DNA of 64,000 nt, taken from the NCBI GenBank assembly GCA_045649505.1, contig JAZRQA010000061.1:1-64000 (forward strand), in the 5' to 3' direction. The notes beneath the pieces are model-generated. The model had not been told where the DNA came from. It saw only the letters and a list, made by a program, of their open reading frames with translations, and did no database searches. The stretch is from SIG587 sp045649505 (GTDB lineage Bacteria > Bacillota > Clostridia > Oscillospirales > Acutalibacteraceae). The position numbers were made by a program, and so were the translations under genes. Every line of letters begins with the position of its first letter. The stretch's first letter is position 1. Positions 8,978 to 18,000 of the stretch are shown piece by piece.

Positions 8978-9006
8978 TTGACAATCCAACTAAAGTAGTG
9001 TATAAT
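8978..9006 (+). promoter_or_regulatory. Consensus sigma-A promoter of the Crp/Fnr-ABC operon
   Basis: Perfect -35 TTGACA (8978-8983) and perfect -10 TATAAT (9001-9006) with a 17-bp spacer. Such a strong promoter upstream of a regulator gene usually needs repression, which fits the palindrome at 9011-9028. Confidence 0.92.
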
Positions 9007-9010
9007 AAAA

Positions 9011-9028
9011 CTGTCCCAAATGGGACAG
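9011..9028. promoter_or_regulatory. Perfect palindrome at the transcription start, candidate Crp/Fnr operator
   Basis: CTGTCCCAAATGGGACAG has 8-bp arms around a 2-bp centre. It starts 5 nt after the -10 box, so a bound protein would block initiation. The best candidate ligand is the Crp/Fnr regulator encoded 15 nt downstream. The sequence differs from the classical FNR (TTGAT-ATCAA) and CRP (TGTGA-TCACA) sites. No T-tract follows, so a terminator is unlikely. Confidence 0.65.
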
Positions 9029-9043
9029 TTTTGAGGTGAAAAA

Positions 9044-9670
9044 ATGCAGGACCTTTTTCTGACAAGAGGGCTTGACGAAAATCAAATGGCGGACATAAAG
9101 AAACTTATGCCGCCGCCAAGGGCTTTTGAAAAGGGCGAACTTATTTACGGCGAGGAGCATTTTTTAAAGGCAATCGGCGTGATAACGAAGGGTAGCGTTA
9201 CCGTAAAAACGGCTGATAACGGCACCACCATATTGCGTACTCTTTGTGCGGGGGAAACCTTTGGGGCCTCGGCGGTGTATAGCAGTCAGGAGCGGTTTGT
9301 AAGCAAAATTACTGCCGCAACGCAGTGCGAAATAGTTTTTTTAGATGAAGATACCTTATCGAAAATATTTTTAAAATTTCCTAGTACGGTTAAAAACTAT
9401 ATTGAACTTTTGTCCGACAAGATCAGGTTTTTAAATCAAAAAATAGGTATTCTTTCGGCTAAATCAACGCCGCAACGGGTTTACGAATACCTGCTTACCG
9501 TTTGTAACGATGAAGGAAATGCAGTTTTACCTAATATGACCTGTGTTTGCAAAACCCTCGGTATAGGGCGTTCAAGCCTGTACCGCAGTTTTGACATTTT
9601 GAGTGAAAAGGGTCTTATAGAAAAACGAGAAAACAAAGTAAAGGTGATAAGCTATGAAAAAAACAGTTAG
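9044..9670 (+). CDS. Crp/Fnr-family transcriptional regulator
   Basis: The 208-residue protein has a cyclic-nucleotide-binding-like beta-barrel (about 20-120, GSVTVKTADNG and AGETFGAS), a dimerisation helix (about 120-150) and a C-terminal winged helix-turn-helix whose recognition region contains CKTLGIGRSSLYRSFDIL. There is no N-terminal cysteine cluster like that of FNR, so it is probably not an iron-sulfur oxygen sensor. It overlaps the binding-protein gene by 17 nt, which ties its expression to the transporter. It probably binds the palindrome in its own promoter; the effector is unknown. Confidence 0.88.
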   Translation: MQDLFLTRGLDENQMADIKKLMPPPRAFEKGELIYGEEHFLKAIGVITKGSVTVKTADNGTTILRTLCAGETFGASAVYSSQERFVSKITAATQCEIVFLDEDTLSKIFLKFPSTVKNYIELLSDKIRFLNQKIGILSAKSTPQRVYEYLLTVCNDEGNAVLPNMTCVCKTLGIGRSSLYRSFDILSEKGLIEKRENKVKVISYEKNS

Positions 9671-10628
9671 TATTTTACTCGTCCTTGTCCTTGTTGTAGG
9701 ACTTCTTGCGGGCTGCGGCGAAAGGTCAGCCCAGCGTACGGCTATGAATGTTTATGCCATTAAGGGCCCTACGGGTATCGGTTTGGTTTCGCTTATGCAG
9801 GCTGATGAAAACGGTACCGCCAAGCACGACTATAACTTTACCGTTGTTGCAGAGCCTAGCGAGGTTATTGGTAAGATATCGAGTAAAGAGGCGGATATTG
9901 CCGCTATTCCTACAAATATGGCATCCGCTCTTTATAAAAAGACCTCAGGCGGAATTACCGTGCTCGCCCTTAATACATCGGGTAACCTGTTCATTATGGA
10001 AAAGGGCAACGAAATAAACTCTATTTCCGACTTAAAGGGCAAGACCGTCTACTCCACAGGTCAGGGCGCAAACCCTGAATTTATTATCAACTACATTTTA
10101 AAGAAAAATAATCTGAATGTCGGTACCGATGTAAAGGTTGAATACCTCGCCCAGAACGATGAGCTGGTTGCTAAGCTTAAAACTAACGATAATGCTATTC
10201 TTTTAGCCCCTCAACCTGCCGCCGCTACCGTGCTTTCCAAGGTTGAAGGCTCCCGTCTTGCCATTGATATGACAGATGAGTTTGAAAAGGCATCGGGCGT
10301 TAATATGTATATGGGCTGCATTGTTGTAAGAAATGAGTTTCTAAAAGAAAACGAAGCCGCCGTTAAGGAGTTTTTAAATGAGTACGAGGCGTCGGTAAAC
10401 AAGGTTCTTAACGATACCGACGGTTGCGCAACCCTTTGCGAAAAGTATCAAATAATTCCTGCATTTAAGATTGCTCAAAAGGCTATTCCTGAGAGTGGCG
10501 TATGCTATCTTGACGGTGAGGATATGAAAATTGCGTTGTCAAAATACCTTAAAATCTGCCTTGGCGAAATGCCAAAGCTTATAGGAGGAGAAGTGCCGAG
10601 TGAAGCCTTCTACTATACAGGCAAGTAA
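9654..10628 (+). CDS. ABC transporter substrate-binding lipoprotein (NitT/TauT/SsuA-like)
   Basis: A 324-residue type II solute-binding protein, exported and lipidated: a hydrophobic signal of 20 residues ends in the lipobox LLAGC, with Cys21 as lipid anchor. The mature part resembles NMT1/SsuA proteins: DIAAIPTNMASALY, the hinge segment ISDLKGKTVYSTGQG and a conserved AAATVL region. The family binds nitrate, sulfonates, taurine or pyrimidine precursors; nothing nearby settles which. The start overlaps the regulator and the end overlaps the permease gene by 29 nt. Confidence 0.87.
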   Translation: MKKTVSILLVLVLVVGLLAGCGERSAQRTAMNVYAIKGPTGIGLVSLMQADENGTAKHDYNFTVVAEPSEVIGKISSKEADIAAIPTNMASALYKKTSGGITVLALNTSGNLFIMEKGNEINSISDLKGKTVYSTGQGANPEFIINYILKKNNLNVGTDVKVEYLAQNDELVAKLKTNDNAILLAPQPAAATVLSKVEGSRLAIDMTDEFEKASGVNMYMGCIVVRNEFLKENEAAVKEFLNEYEASVNKVLNDTDGCATLCEKYQIIPAFKIAQKAIPESGVCYLDGEDMKIALSKYLKICLGEMPKLIGGEVPSEAFYYTGK

Positions 10629-11355
10629 AAAATTTATCATTGCCTTGGCGGTTGGAGCGTTTTGGGTTGGAGTATGGTATTTAGCGGCTGTTTTGGTTAA
10701 TCAGGAGCTGCTGGTACCTACCCCTGCGCTTACCGTAAAAACTCTTTTTGGTCTTGCCGCCACGGGTAAGTTCTGGCTCAATGTGCTTTTTTCAACTCTT
10801 CGTATAATCGAAGGATTTTTAATTGGCGTATTGCTTGGCATTTTAGGTGGATATCTAAGCGCAAAAAGCCGCATAATACACATTCTGTGCTCCCCCGTTT
10901 TACATCTTGCCAGAGCTGTGCCCGTAGTGTCCTTTATTCTGCTTGCATTTGTATGGATAAAAACCAACGGCATAGCAGTGTTCATAACCGTGCTTATGGT
11001 GACGCCTATTATCTGGGAAACGGTGCGCTCAGCTCTTTGCTCAATCGACCGTAAATTGGTGGAAATGGGTCAGGTTTTCTTGCTTTCTTCAAGGGAAATT
11101 CTTTTAAAAATCAAGCTTCCGCAGATAATACCTGCCTTTTTAACCGCCTGCACCTCTGCATTAGGCCTTGCGTGGAAGGCGGGTATAGCGGCGGAATACA
11201 TTTGTCACCCAAAGCAGTCGGTGGGCGTAATGCTATATAACGCAAAAACCTACCTTGAAACCGCTGAAACCTTTGCGCTCACCCTTGTGGTGGTGATTGT
11301 TTCACTTGCTCTTGAGTTGCTTATGAAGCGTGTGACACGGAGGTGGCGGGTATGA
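10600..11355 (+). CDS. ABC transporter permease (SsuC/TauC-like)
   Basis: A 251-residue inner-membrane permease of the BPD_transp_1 type with five to six helices. The EAA-loop region around residues 150-175 (MGQVFLLSSREILLKIKLPQI) contacts the ATPase. GTG 10600 is used; AGGAGG lies about 11 nt upstream. It overlaps the binding-protein gene at its start and the ATPase gene at its end (ATGA), so the three subunits are translationally coupled. Confidence 0.88.
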   Translation: MKPSTIQASKKFIIALAVGAFWVGVWYLAAVLVNQELLVPTPALTVKTLFGLAATGKFWLNVLFSTLRIIEGFLIGVLLGILGGYLSAKSRIIHILCSPVLHLARAVPVVSFILLAFVWIKTNGIAVFITVLMVTPIIWETVRSALCSIDRKLVEMGQVFLLSSREILLKIKLPQIIPAFLTACTSALGLAWKAGIAAEYICHPKQSVGVMLYNAKTYLETAETFALTLVVVIVSLALELLMKRVTRRWRV

Positions 11356-11909
11356 TAGAGTTTAAAAACGTTAATTTTGCCTACTCTGATAAGGCGGTCA
11401 TAAAAGACTTTAATTTAAAGATTGCAACTGGTGAGCGTGTTTGCATTTTCGGCGAATCGGGAAAAGGGAAAACCACGCTGCTTCGTCTTATATCAGGGCT
11501 TGAAAAGCCCACATCAGGTCAAATAACAGGCATAAACGGCAAAAAAATCTCTGTTGTCTTTCAGGAGGACAGATTGCTTAAGTGGCGCAGCGTCCTCGAT
11601 AACGCCGCCCTTGCAGGCAACAGGGAAAAGGCGGAAGAAATTCTCGCCGCCCTTGGACTTGGTGATTGTTTAGATATGTACCCTGACGAGCTGAGCGGTG
11701 GTATGCGCCGAAGGGTTGCAATTGCTCGCGCCTTGTGTGCCGATTTCGATATACTTTTGCTCGATGAGCCCTTTAACGGCTTAGACGAGGAACTTATAAA
11801 AATCACTGCCGCGCTTATTGATAAACACCTTTTTGGGCGTACTCTTGTGCTTGTAACCCACAATGAGGAAAACTTACAGCTTTTGCAGGCAAAGAAAATA
11901 GTAATTTAG
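11352..11909 (+). CDS. ABC transporter ATP-binding protein (SsuB/TauB-like)
   Basis: A compact nucleotide-binding subunit of 185 residues with Walker A GESGKGKTT (about 34-42), Q-loop VVFQEDRL, signature LSGGMRRRVAIARAL, Walker B ILLLDEPFNGLD and the switch histidine in LVTHNEE. It is about 50-70 residues shorter than typical SsuB because the C-terminal tail is missing. ATG 11352 was chosen because it overlaps the permease stop (ATGA) with GGAGG 8 nt upstream; a GTG at 11343 would lie inside that box. Confidence 0.9.
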   Translation: MIEFKNVNFAYSDKAVIKDFNLKIATGERVCIFGESGKGKTTLLRLISGLEKPTSGQITGINGKKISVVFQEDRLLKWRSVLDNAALAGNREKAEEILAALGLGDCLDMYPDELSGGMRRRVAIARALCADFDILLLDEPFNGLDEELIKITAALIDKHLFGRTLVLVTHNEENLQLLQAKKIVI

Positions 11910-11937
11910 CATTGCAATTAACAACAAAATATAATAA

Positions 11938-11971
11938 AATAACAGTATCAATACAGATGCTGTTATTTTTT
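11938..11971 (+). terminator. Terminator after the ABC importer operon
   Basis: Arms AATAACAG (11938-11945) and CTGTTATT (11960-11967) with a 14-nt loop and a T-run to 11971. The low-GC stem makes it a modest terminator. Confidence 0.6.
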
Positions 11972-11990
11972 AATTGGAGTGAGCATAAAG

Positions 11991-13196
11991 ATGAAATATC
12001 TGGTAATTTTGTGCGACGGTATGGCGGACCTGCCAAACGCCGCGCTTAACGGGAAAACACCTATGCAGTGCGCAAAAAAGCCGAATATTGATGCTATGTG
12101 TAAAATGGGTAAAAGCGGTCTTTGCAAAACCGTAGCTGATGGTATGAAGCCGGGAAGCGATGTCGCAAACCTTAGCGTTTTGGGTTATGACCCTACCGTC
12201 TGCTATACAGGACGCTCTCCGTTGGAGGCGGCAAGCATCGGCGTTGGTTTAAAGCCTGACGATGTGGCTTTGCGTTGTAATATCGTTACTTTGTCCGATG
12301 AGGAAGATTACGAGGATAAAACTATGGTGGATTACTGCGCGGGTGATATCTCCACCGCCGAGGCCGAGCAAATCATAAAAACTATTGAGCAAAAGCTTGG
12401 CAGCGATATTTATACCTTCTATGCAGGCGTTTCCTACCGCCATTGTCTGGTTGTTGCAAATGGAACAACCGAACTTGGAACAATGACTCCACCGCACGAT
12501 ATAAGCGGCAAAGTTGTGGGCGAGTATTTGAGCAAGTCGCAAAATGCCGCACCGCTTGTTGAGCTTATGAAAAAAAGCTATGATATTTTAAAGGAACACC
12601 CCGTAAATAAGGCAAGAACTAAGCGGGGTGAACGCCCTGCTAATTCAATATGGCTTTGGGGTGAGGGTAGGAAGCCTGTCCTTGAGAATTTTAAGAATAA
12701 ATTCGGCGTTAGCGGCGCAATAGTTTCGGCGGTTGACCTGCTTAAGGGTATAGGTATCTGCGCAGGTATGGCTACGCCTGACGTTGCAGGTGCAACGGGA
12801 TATATTGATACTAATTTTGAAGGCAAGGCGCAAGCCGCAATTAAGGCATTTGAGGACGGCAATGACCTTGTATACATACATATTGAAGCTCCTGACGAAT
12901 GCGGTCACCGAGGTGAACCGTTTAACAAGGTCAAGGCTATAGAGCTTATTGATGAGAAAATAGCAGCGCCTGTGCTTGAATACCTGAAAAAACAAGGGGA
13001 TTTTCGTGTTCTTGTTATGCCCGACCACCCTACACCCCTTTCTACAATGACCCACTCGGCCGAGGCTGTGCCCTATATGCTTTACGATAGCCGCAATCCT
13101 CAGCGCGGCGAGCCTTCCTTTACCGAGGAAAACGCAAAGAACGGTGAGTATATTGAAAACGGTCCTCAGGTTATGAGCCTGCTGCTTGAAAAATAA
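11991..13196 (+). CDS. ApgM-family cofactor-independent phosphoglycerate mutase or homoserine kinase
   Basis: A 401-residue alkaline-phosphatase-superfamily enzyme of the archaeal-type phosphoglycerate mutase family: LVILCDGMADLPN at the N-terminus (metal-binding Asp), the phosphorylated-residue region GSDVANLSVLGYDP, and C-terminal metal ligands in HIEAPDECGHRGE and VMPDHPTPLSTMTHS. A branch of this family has been proposed and in some bacteria shown to act as a homoserine kinase in threonine synthesis, so both roles are open. The frame runs from 11979, but ATG 11991 has GGAG upstream and matches the family start. Confidence 0.85.
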   Translation: MKYLVILCDGMADLPNAALNGKTPMQCAKKPNIDAMCKMGKSGLCKTVADGMKPGSDVANLSVLGYDPTVCYTGRSPLEAASIGVGLKPDDVALRCNIVTLSDEEDYEDKTMVDYCAGDISTAEAEQIIKTIEQKLGSDIYTFYAGVSYRHCLVVANGTTELGTMTPPHDISGKVVGEYLSKSQNAAPLVELMKKSYDILKEHPVNKARTKRGERPANSIWLWGEGRKPVLENFKNKFGVSGAIVSAVDLLKGIGICAGMATPDVAGATGYIDTNFEGKAQAAIKAFEDGNDLVYIHIEAPDECGHRGEPFNKVKAIELIDEKIAAPVLEYLKKQGDFRVLVMPDHPTPLSTMTHSAEAVPYMLYDSRNPQRGEPSFTEENAKNGEYIENGPQVMSLLLEK

Positions 13197-13215
13197 TATA
13201 AAGCGAGGCTCTTTA

Positions 13216-14613
13216 ATGTTAAGCGAATGGCTAAGTATAATAGATTCCTTTGTCTGGGGTGTGCCCCTTATCTCACTCATAGTGTTTGTGGGAATTTATC
13301 TAACCGTTCGCCTTAAATTTCTTCAGATTTTCTCTTTGAAAAGAGCGATGAAGAGTATATTTGAAAAAGAACAGGGCGCCGACGGAGATGTTTCCGGTTT
13401 CGGCGCCCTTTGCATTTCCCTTTCTGCAACGCTCGGAACGGGTAACATCGTAGGTGTCGCCACAGCCGTAATCTTAGGCGGTCCTGGCGCGCTGTTTTGG
13501 ATGTTGGTTGCCGCCTTTTTCGGTATGGCGACAAAATATGCCGAAGGCGTTCTCGCGGTTAAATACCGCGTAAAAAGCGGCAGTGGGCATATCGGCGGCC
13601 CGTTTTATTATATAGAGCGGGGAATGGGCGAAAAATACAAATGGCTTGCTAAGGCCTTTGCCTTTTTTGGTGCCGTTGCGGGGGCGCTGGGTATAGGTAC
13701 CGTCGCCCAGATAAGCGGCATAACCGCTGCCGCAAGGGATTTTTTTGACCCTAACCGTCAAAATTGCGCATTCACCCTTTTCGGCAATTCCTATACCGTA
13801 GCCGAAGTAATAACGGGTGTTATAGTCACCCTGCTCGCAGGTGCGGTGCTTATAGGCGGCGTAAAGCGTATAGCAAAGGTGTCACAGTTCTTTATTCCCG
13901 TTATGTCCTTCATATATATTTTTATATGCCTTACAATATTACTGACCAACGCAACGGCGCTTCCCCAAGCGGTGTGGGTGATAATAAAGGGCGCATTTGA
14001 CCCTAAAGCCGTTACAGGCGGTACGGTGGGCAGTATGTTTGCCGCGCTTCAGGTGGGAGTTGCAAGGGGCGTATTCACAAATGAATCGGGCCTTGGCTCG
14101 GCCCCCATAGCCGCCGCCGCCGCGAAAAGCAACTCCTGTGTAAAACAAGGTCTTGTGTCTATGACGGGTACCTTCATAGATACGATGATTATGTGTACCA
14201 TAACAGGACTTTGTATTGTGGTAACGGGTGCGTGGCGGCAAAGCGGGCTGGAGGGCGTTCAGGTTACTGCCTATACCTTTAGTCAGGGAATAAATTTTCT
14301 GTCGGATAGAGCCTGTGAGGGGATATTAAGTCTTTGTCTTGTGTTTTTTGCTTTTTCCACAATTATCGGTTGGTATTACTATGCTCGTTGCTGTGCCGAA
14401 TATTTTTTTAACTGTAATCCGTTTGCAATTAAAGCCTACCGCATTTTTTATATTGCCGCAGTCGGGGTGGGCGCCTATATCCCCATTTCTGCCGTGTGGA
14501 GCCTCGCCGATATTTTTAATGCTCTTATGGCTTTGCCAAATCTTTGGGCGCTTCTCGCCCTTAGCGGCGAGGTGATAAAGGAAACAAGACAAGATTCTTT
14601 GAGGCAACTGTGA
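13216..14613 (+). CDS. AGCS-family alanine/glycine:cation symporter
   Basis: A 465-residue membrane protein of the alanine or glycine:cation symporter family (AgcS/DagA). It begins with the typical N-terminal helix and the motif TVRLKFLQI, and includes SATLGTGNIVGVATA (cation/substrate site), GGPGALFWM, RGVFTNESGLGSAPIAAAAA and the C-terminal FFAFSTIIGWYYY. ATG 13216 was chosen because the longer frame from 13186 would overlap the previous gene. Substrate specificity (Ala, Gly, D-Ala or Gln) cannot be read from the sequence. Confidence 0.92.
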   Translation: MLSEWLSIIDSFVWGVPLISLIVFVGIYLTVRLKFLQIFSLKRAMKSIFEKEQGADGDVSGFGALCISLSATLGTGNIVGVATAVILGGPGALFWMLVAAFFGMATKYAEGVLAVKYRVKSGSGHIGGPFYYIERGMGEKYKWLAKAFAFFGAVAGALGIGTVAQISGITAAARDFFDPNRQNCAFTLFGNSYTVAEVITGVIVTLLAGAVLIGGVKRIAKVSQFFIPVMSFIYIFICLTILLTNATALPQAVWVIIKGAFDPKAVTGGTVGSMFAALQVGVARGVFTNESGLGSAPIAAAAAKSNSCVKQGLVSMTGTFIDTMIMCTITGLCIVVTGAWRQSGLEGVQVTAYTFSQGINFLSDRACEGILSLCLVFFAFSTIIGWYYYARCCAEYFFNCNPFAIKAYRIFYIAAVGVGAYIPISAVWSLADIFNALMALPNLWALLALSGEVIKETRQDSLRQL

Positions 14614-14638
14614 AAATTGTATTTTTGTGTATATGAAC

Positions 14639-14683
14639 AAACCAACCGTATGGAGAAAACACCATACGGTTGGTTTATAATTT
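14639..14683. terminator. Bidirectional terminator between the symporter and the XRE regulator
   Basis: A perfect 15-bp stem (14639-14653 with 14662-14676) and an 8-nt loop sit between two convergent genes; the plus side continues into a T/A-rich tail. Confidence 0.85.
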
Positions 14684-14954
14684 ATAAATTTCTTTTAATT
14701 TCATCAAGTTCTTTTTTTATATTATCTATTTTTCTTCTCAGGTCTTCCTTGGATAATACGGAACTGCTCGTTCTTCCTACAAGATAGTCTATACTTACCT
14801 TAAAATAATCCGAGAGCTTGATAAGTGCATAACTATCAGGATTGGTTCTTTCGGTTTCATAATTGGAGATGGTCTTTTGATCAATGCCCGTGGCATTTGC
14901 AATATCTATTTGTCTTAAATTTTTCTCCTCGCGCAGTTGACGGATCCTATTCAT
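14682..14954 (-). CDS. XRE-family helix-turn-helix regulator
   Basis: A 90-residue protein consisting of a Cro/CI-type helix-turn-helix (residues 3-60: REEKNLRQIDIANATGID and KTISNYETERTNPD) and a short charged C-terminal helix (65-90) that may serve in dimerisation. It diverges from the dockerin/cohesin genes with 145 bp between, and three TACTAA-type repeats lie there, so control of that pair is a reasonable guess but is not shown. Confidence 0.87.
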   Translation of the reverse strand: MNRIRQLREEKNLRQIDIANATGIDQKTISNYETERTNPDSYALIKLSDYFKVSIDYLVGRTSSSVLSKEDLRRKIDNIKKELDEIKRNL

Positions 14955-14991
14955 AGTTAATCAGCCTTTCGCATATATAATTTCCTAAATT

Positions 14992-15068
14992 ATACTAAAA
15001 AATTACTAATAAGACTTGATTTACTAAGAAAATACGGTTATAATAATGTCTAATAGGAATATATTCCT
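14992..15068. promoter_or_regulatory. Promoter and candidate operators of the dockerin/cohesin genes
   Basis: A promoter with -35 TTGATT (15016-15021), 17-bp spacer and -10 TATAAT (15039-15044) faces the dockerin gene. Around it are ATACTAA (14992-14998), TTACTAA (15003-15009) and TTACTAA (15021-15027, touching the -35), the last two 18 bp apart, and a perfect 14-bp palindrome AGGAATATATTCCT (15055-15068) just after the start site. These are possible sites for the divergently encoded XRE protein. Confidence 0.55.
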
Positions 15069-15099
15069 ACAAGGTGAAAATATAAAAGGAGAAAAATAA

Positions 15100-18000
15100 A
15101 TGAAAAAGTTAGTTGCATTGGTACTGTCAGTTGTATTAATGATTTCAGTTTTACCGCTTAATGCTTTTGCAATGGATTGGGACTCTATTGTTAGTATTTC
15201 TTTTGCAGATACATATGTTTATGATGGAATGCAAGAGGACGGCGGCAAGTTTGAACAATTTTATGTAAAAATTATAACGACCTTTGAAGATGGTAGTACA
15301 TCTGAGGAAGACCGTATTGCTTATAGAAACGGTGGGGTTGAGGTTAATTGGGGAACATTATATTTATCTGATAATCAAGACACAGAAACTTGGGAAGTTG
15401 GCAATACTTATCAAGTTACAGGCACTGTGGGAAGTTTTACAAATACATTTAACGTTGAAGTACGTGAAAACCCAATTCAAGAAATATCTATCGACGATTT
15501 TTGCATTATAAAATCTGATGAGTATTTTTCAGAAGGAAATGGCGAAGTCTATAACATCTACAACTTAATGGGATATTATCGCCCTTATTATGTTACATAT
15601 AAAGACGGAAGTAGTACACCGGTTTATGGACCTTTTTCAACTGGTGAATACACTTCGGTTGATTTAATTACGACCTGTGTAGTTCCTTATGAGGACTGGG
15701 AAAGCGGAAACACCTATGAAGTAATGGGAACATTATTAGGAGTAAGCACTACATTTAATGTAACTGTACTCGAAATTGAAAGTATCGAAATCGAAGATGT
15801 GGAATGCATCGAAAATTTCAATGGTTATATGGCAGGGTATTGGGATGAAAATGATAACTATATCGAGAATGCTTGGTTTGAGTATTATATCTCACCGGAA
15901 AAAATCACTATAGAGTTTACTAACACCTCAATTACCGGTGATTTGTATGAAATAAGTGAATTTATAGGGTTATATCCTAACTGCTACTCTGATCAGGCCT
16001 ACGAAAATCAATGGGGTCTTGGCAATCACACCGCTACAATAAACATTTGTGGTTATGAGCAAAATTATAATGTTAAGGTAGTCGAAACACCTATTAAAGA
16101 TATAATAATTGATGATATAACCTATATTGAAGGCACAAATCGATGGAATGATGGTCCGAATTATTATGAGTACTATATCAATCCCGAAACTCTGATGGTA
16201 ATTTTAAAAGACGATACCGTTATAACAGGTACATATAACGATGTTTGTGAACAATTAGGATATTATGGTGATTGCAGTTCGGATCAATCTTATGAGAATC
16301 TGTGGGGTGTTGGTGAACATAAGGCTACTATTAATCTAATGGGTTATGTGAAAGAATATTCTATCAATATTATAAAATCACCAATTAGCAGTATTGAAAT
16401 TGAAGATATTGAAATACTTGAGTGTACACATGGCTATTATAATGATAAAGAAAATTATATGTATACTTCTTTCTCACCGACATTTAGTGTTACCTTTTCT
16501 GATGGCAGTGTGAAATCGGGATTAACTGAAGGAATAACTATAGATGAAGAATACTATAGCTTAGAAATTAGAGACTATACAGATCAATATGTTTCGCCTT
16601 GGGTTGTAGGTAATACATACGAAATTATAGGTTCTGTTTTAGGTGTTAGTGATACATTTAATGTAACTATAACTGAAAGTCCCGTGGTTAGCATAGAAGT
16701 TGAAGACGTTACCTGTATTGAGGGTACAAGAGGCTACTATATTATTGATGACGCCGGAAATTACTATGAGTACACCGATATTTATATGTATCCGAATTAT
16801 TCGGTTATACTGAAAGATGGCACTGAATTGGAAGCAGCATTTCATTCACCTTACGAAGGCTATATGGGTATGGGTGAATATGGAGTATTAATAGACGGTC
16901 AAATTTATGATATTAGTAATATAACCGATAACCAAAATGAACAACACTGGAGTGTTGGAACGCATACGGCAACAGCAGAGTTTTTAGGTGCTACAGATGA
17001 ATTTAATGTTATAATAACCGAAAGCCCTGTTGAAAGTGTTAGGGTTGAAGATATAACGGTAATTAATGGTATAGACTCCTATTATAATGGTGATTTTGAT
17101 TATTACAATCTGTATCCCACATATACCGTTACTTTCAAAGACGGAACCGAAAAGACATTCACGAATGGAACAGGAACAGCTTTAGACGGAAATTATTTTA
17201 GTTATTTAGATGTTCATTATAATCAATGGGAAGCGCCATTTGAAACCGGAGAAACTTATCAAATCGTCGGAAATTTTGGTTTAGCAACAGACACTTTTGA
17301 GGTTTCGGTAGTGGAAAATCCGGTTGAGAGTATCGAAGTTATAAGTGAGCCTAACAAGACTGAATATTTAGTTGGCGAATATTATGATTTAAAGGGTATG
17401 ACCATACGGATTCATTATGATGATAGCACTTATGAGGATATAAATATCGAAAGTACTTGTAATGCGAATGCAGTCGGATTTGGTGTCTTGGCCTATTATT
17501 CTAACAAACTGCAAAAATTTGGTTATTTATCTTTGCCTGACGGTTCTTTTGATACTGTCGGCCAACAAGCAATAGAAATTGAATTATTTGGAAAAACCTG
17601 TGAACTGAATGTTACAGTTGAAGAAAACCCGATTGAAAGCATTTCTATTAGAGAAGATGCTGATAAATCTATCATAATTACCGTAAACAATATGGGCGGC
17701 ACGAGTTATGATATGAAAATATTAGATATAACTTATCTTTGGTTTGAAGACAATGTCGCGTATACTCCAATTTTTACAGATAAAGGAATTTTTGATGCAG
17801 CAATATTTGATGATGAGGGAAGCATTGCTATAGGACTGGGAGATGTCTATTCAGAAGATATAATTAAAAGCAATACTCTTACCGGAAGTGAGTGGTACGA
17901 AGTTGTAAAGCTTATTAGCAATAATTTGGAAATGCCGCTCATAATGTTGAATTCTGATATAGGGTCTTTTGCAGGCAAAATTACCGCTGACAATATTGAT

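Noticed and set aside
15780..17640. Tandem DNA repeats or CRISPR-like structure in the dockerin gene
   Set aside because: The repetition is at protein level (Ig-like domains of about 100 residues) with diverged DNA; there are no short direct repeats with uniform spacers.
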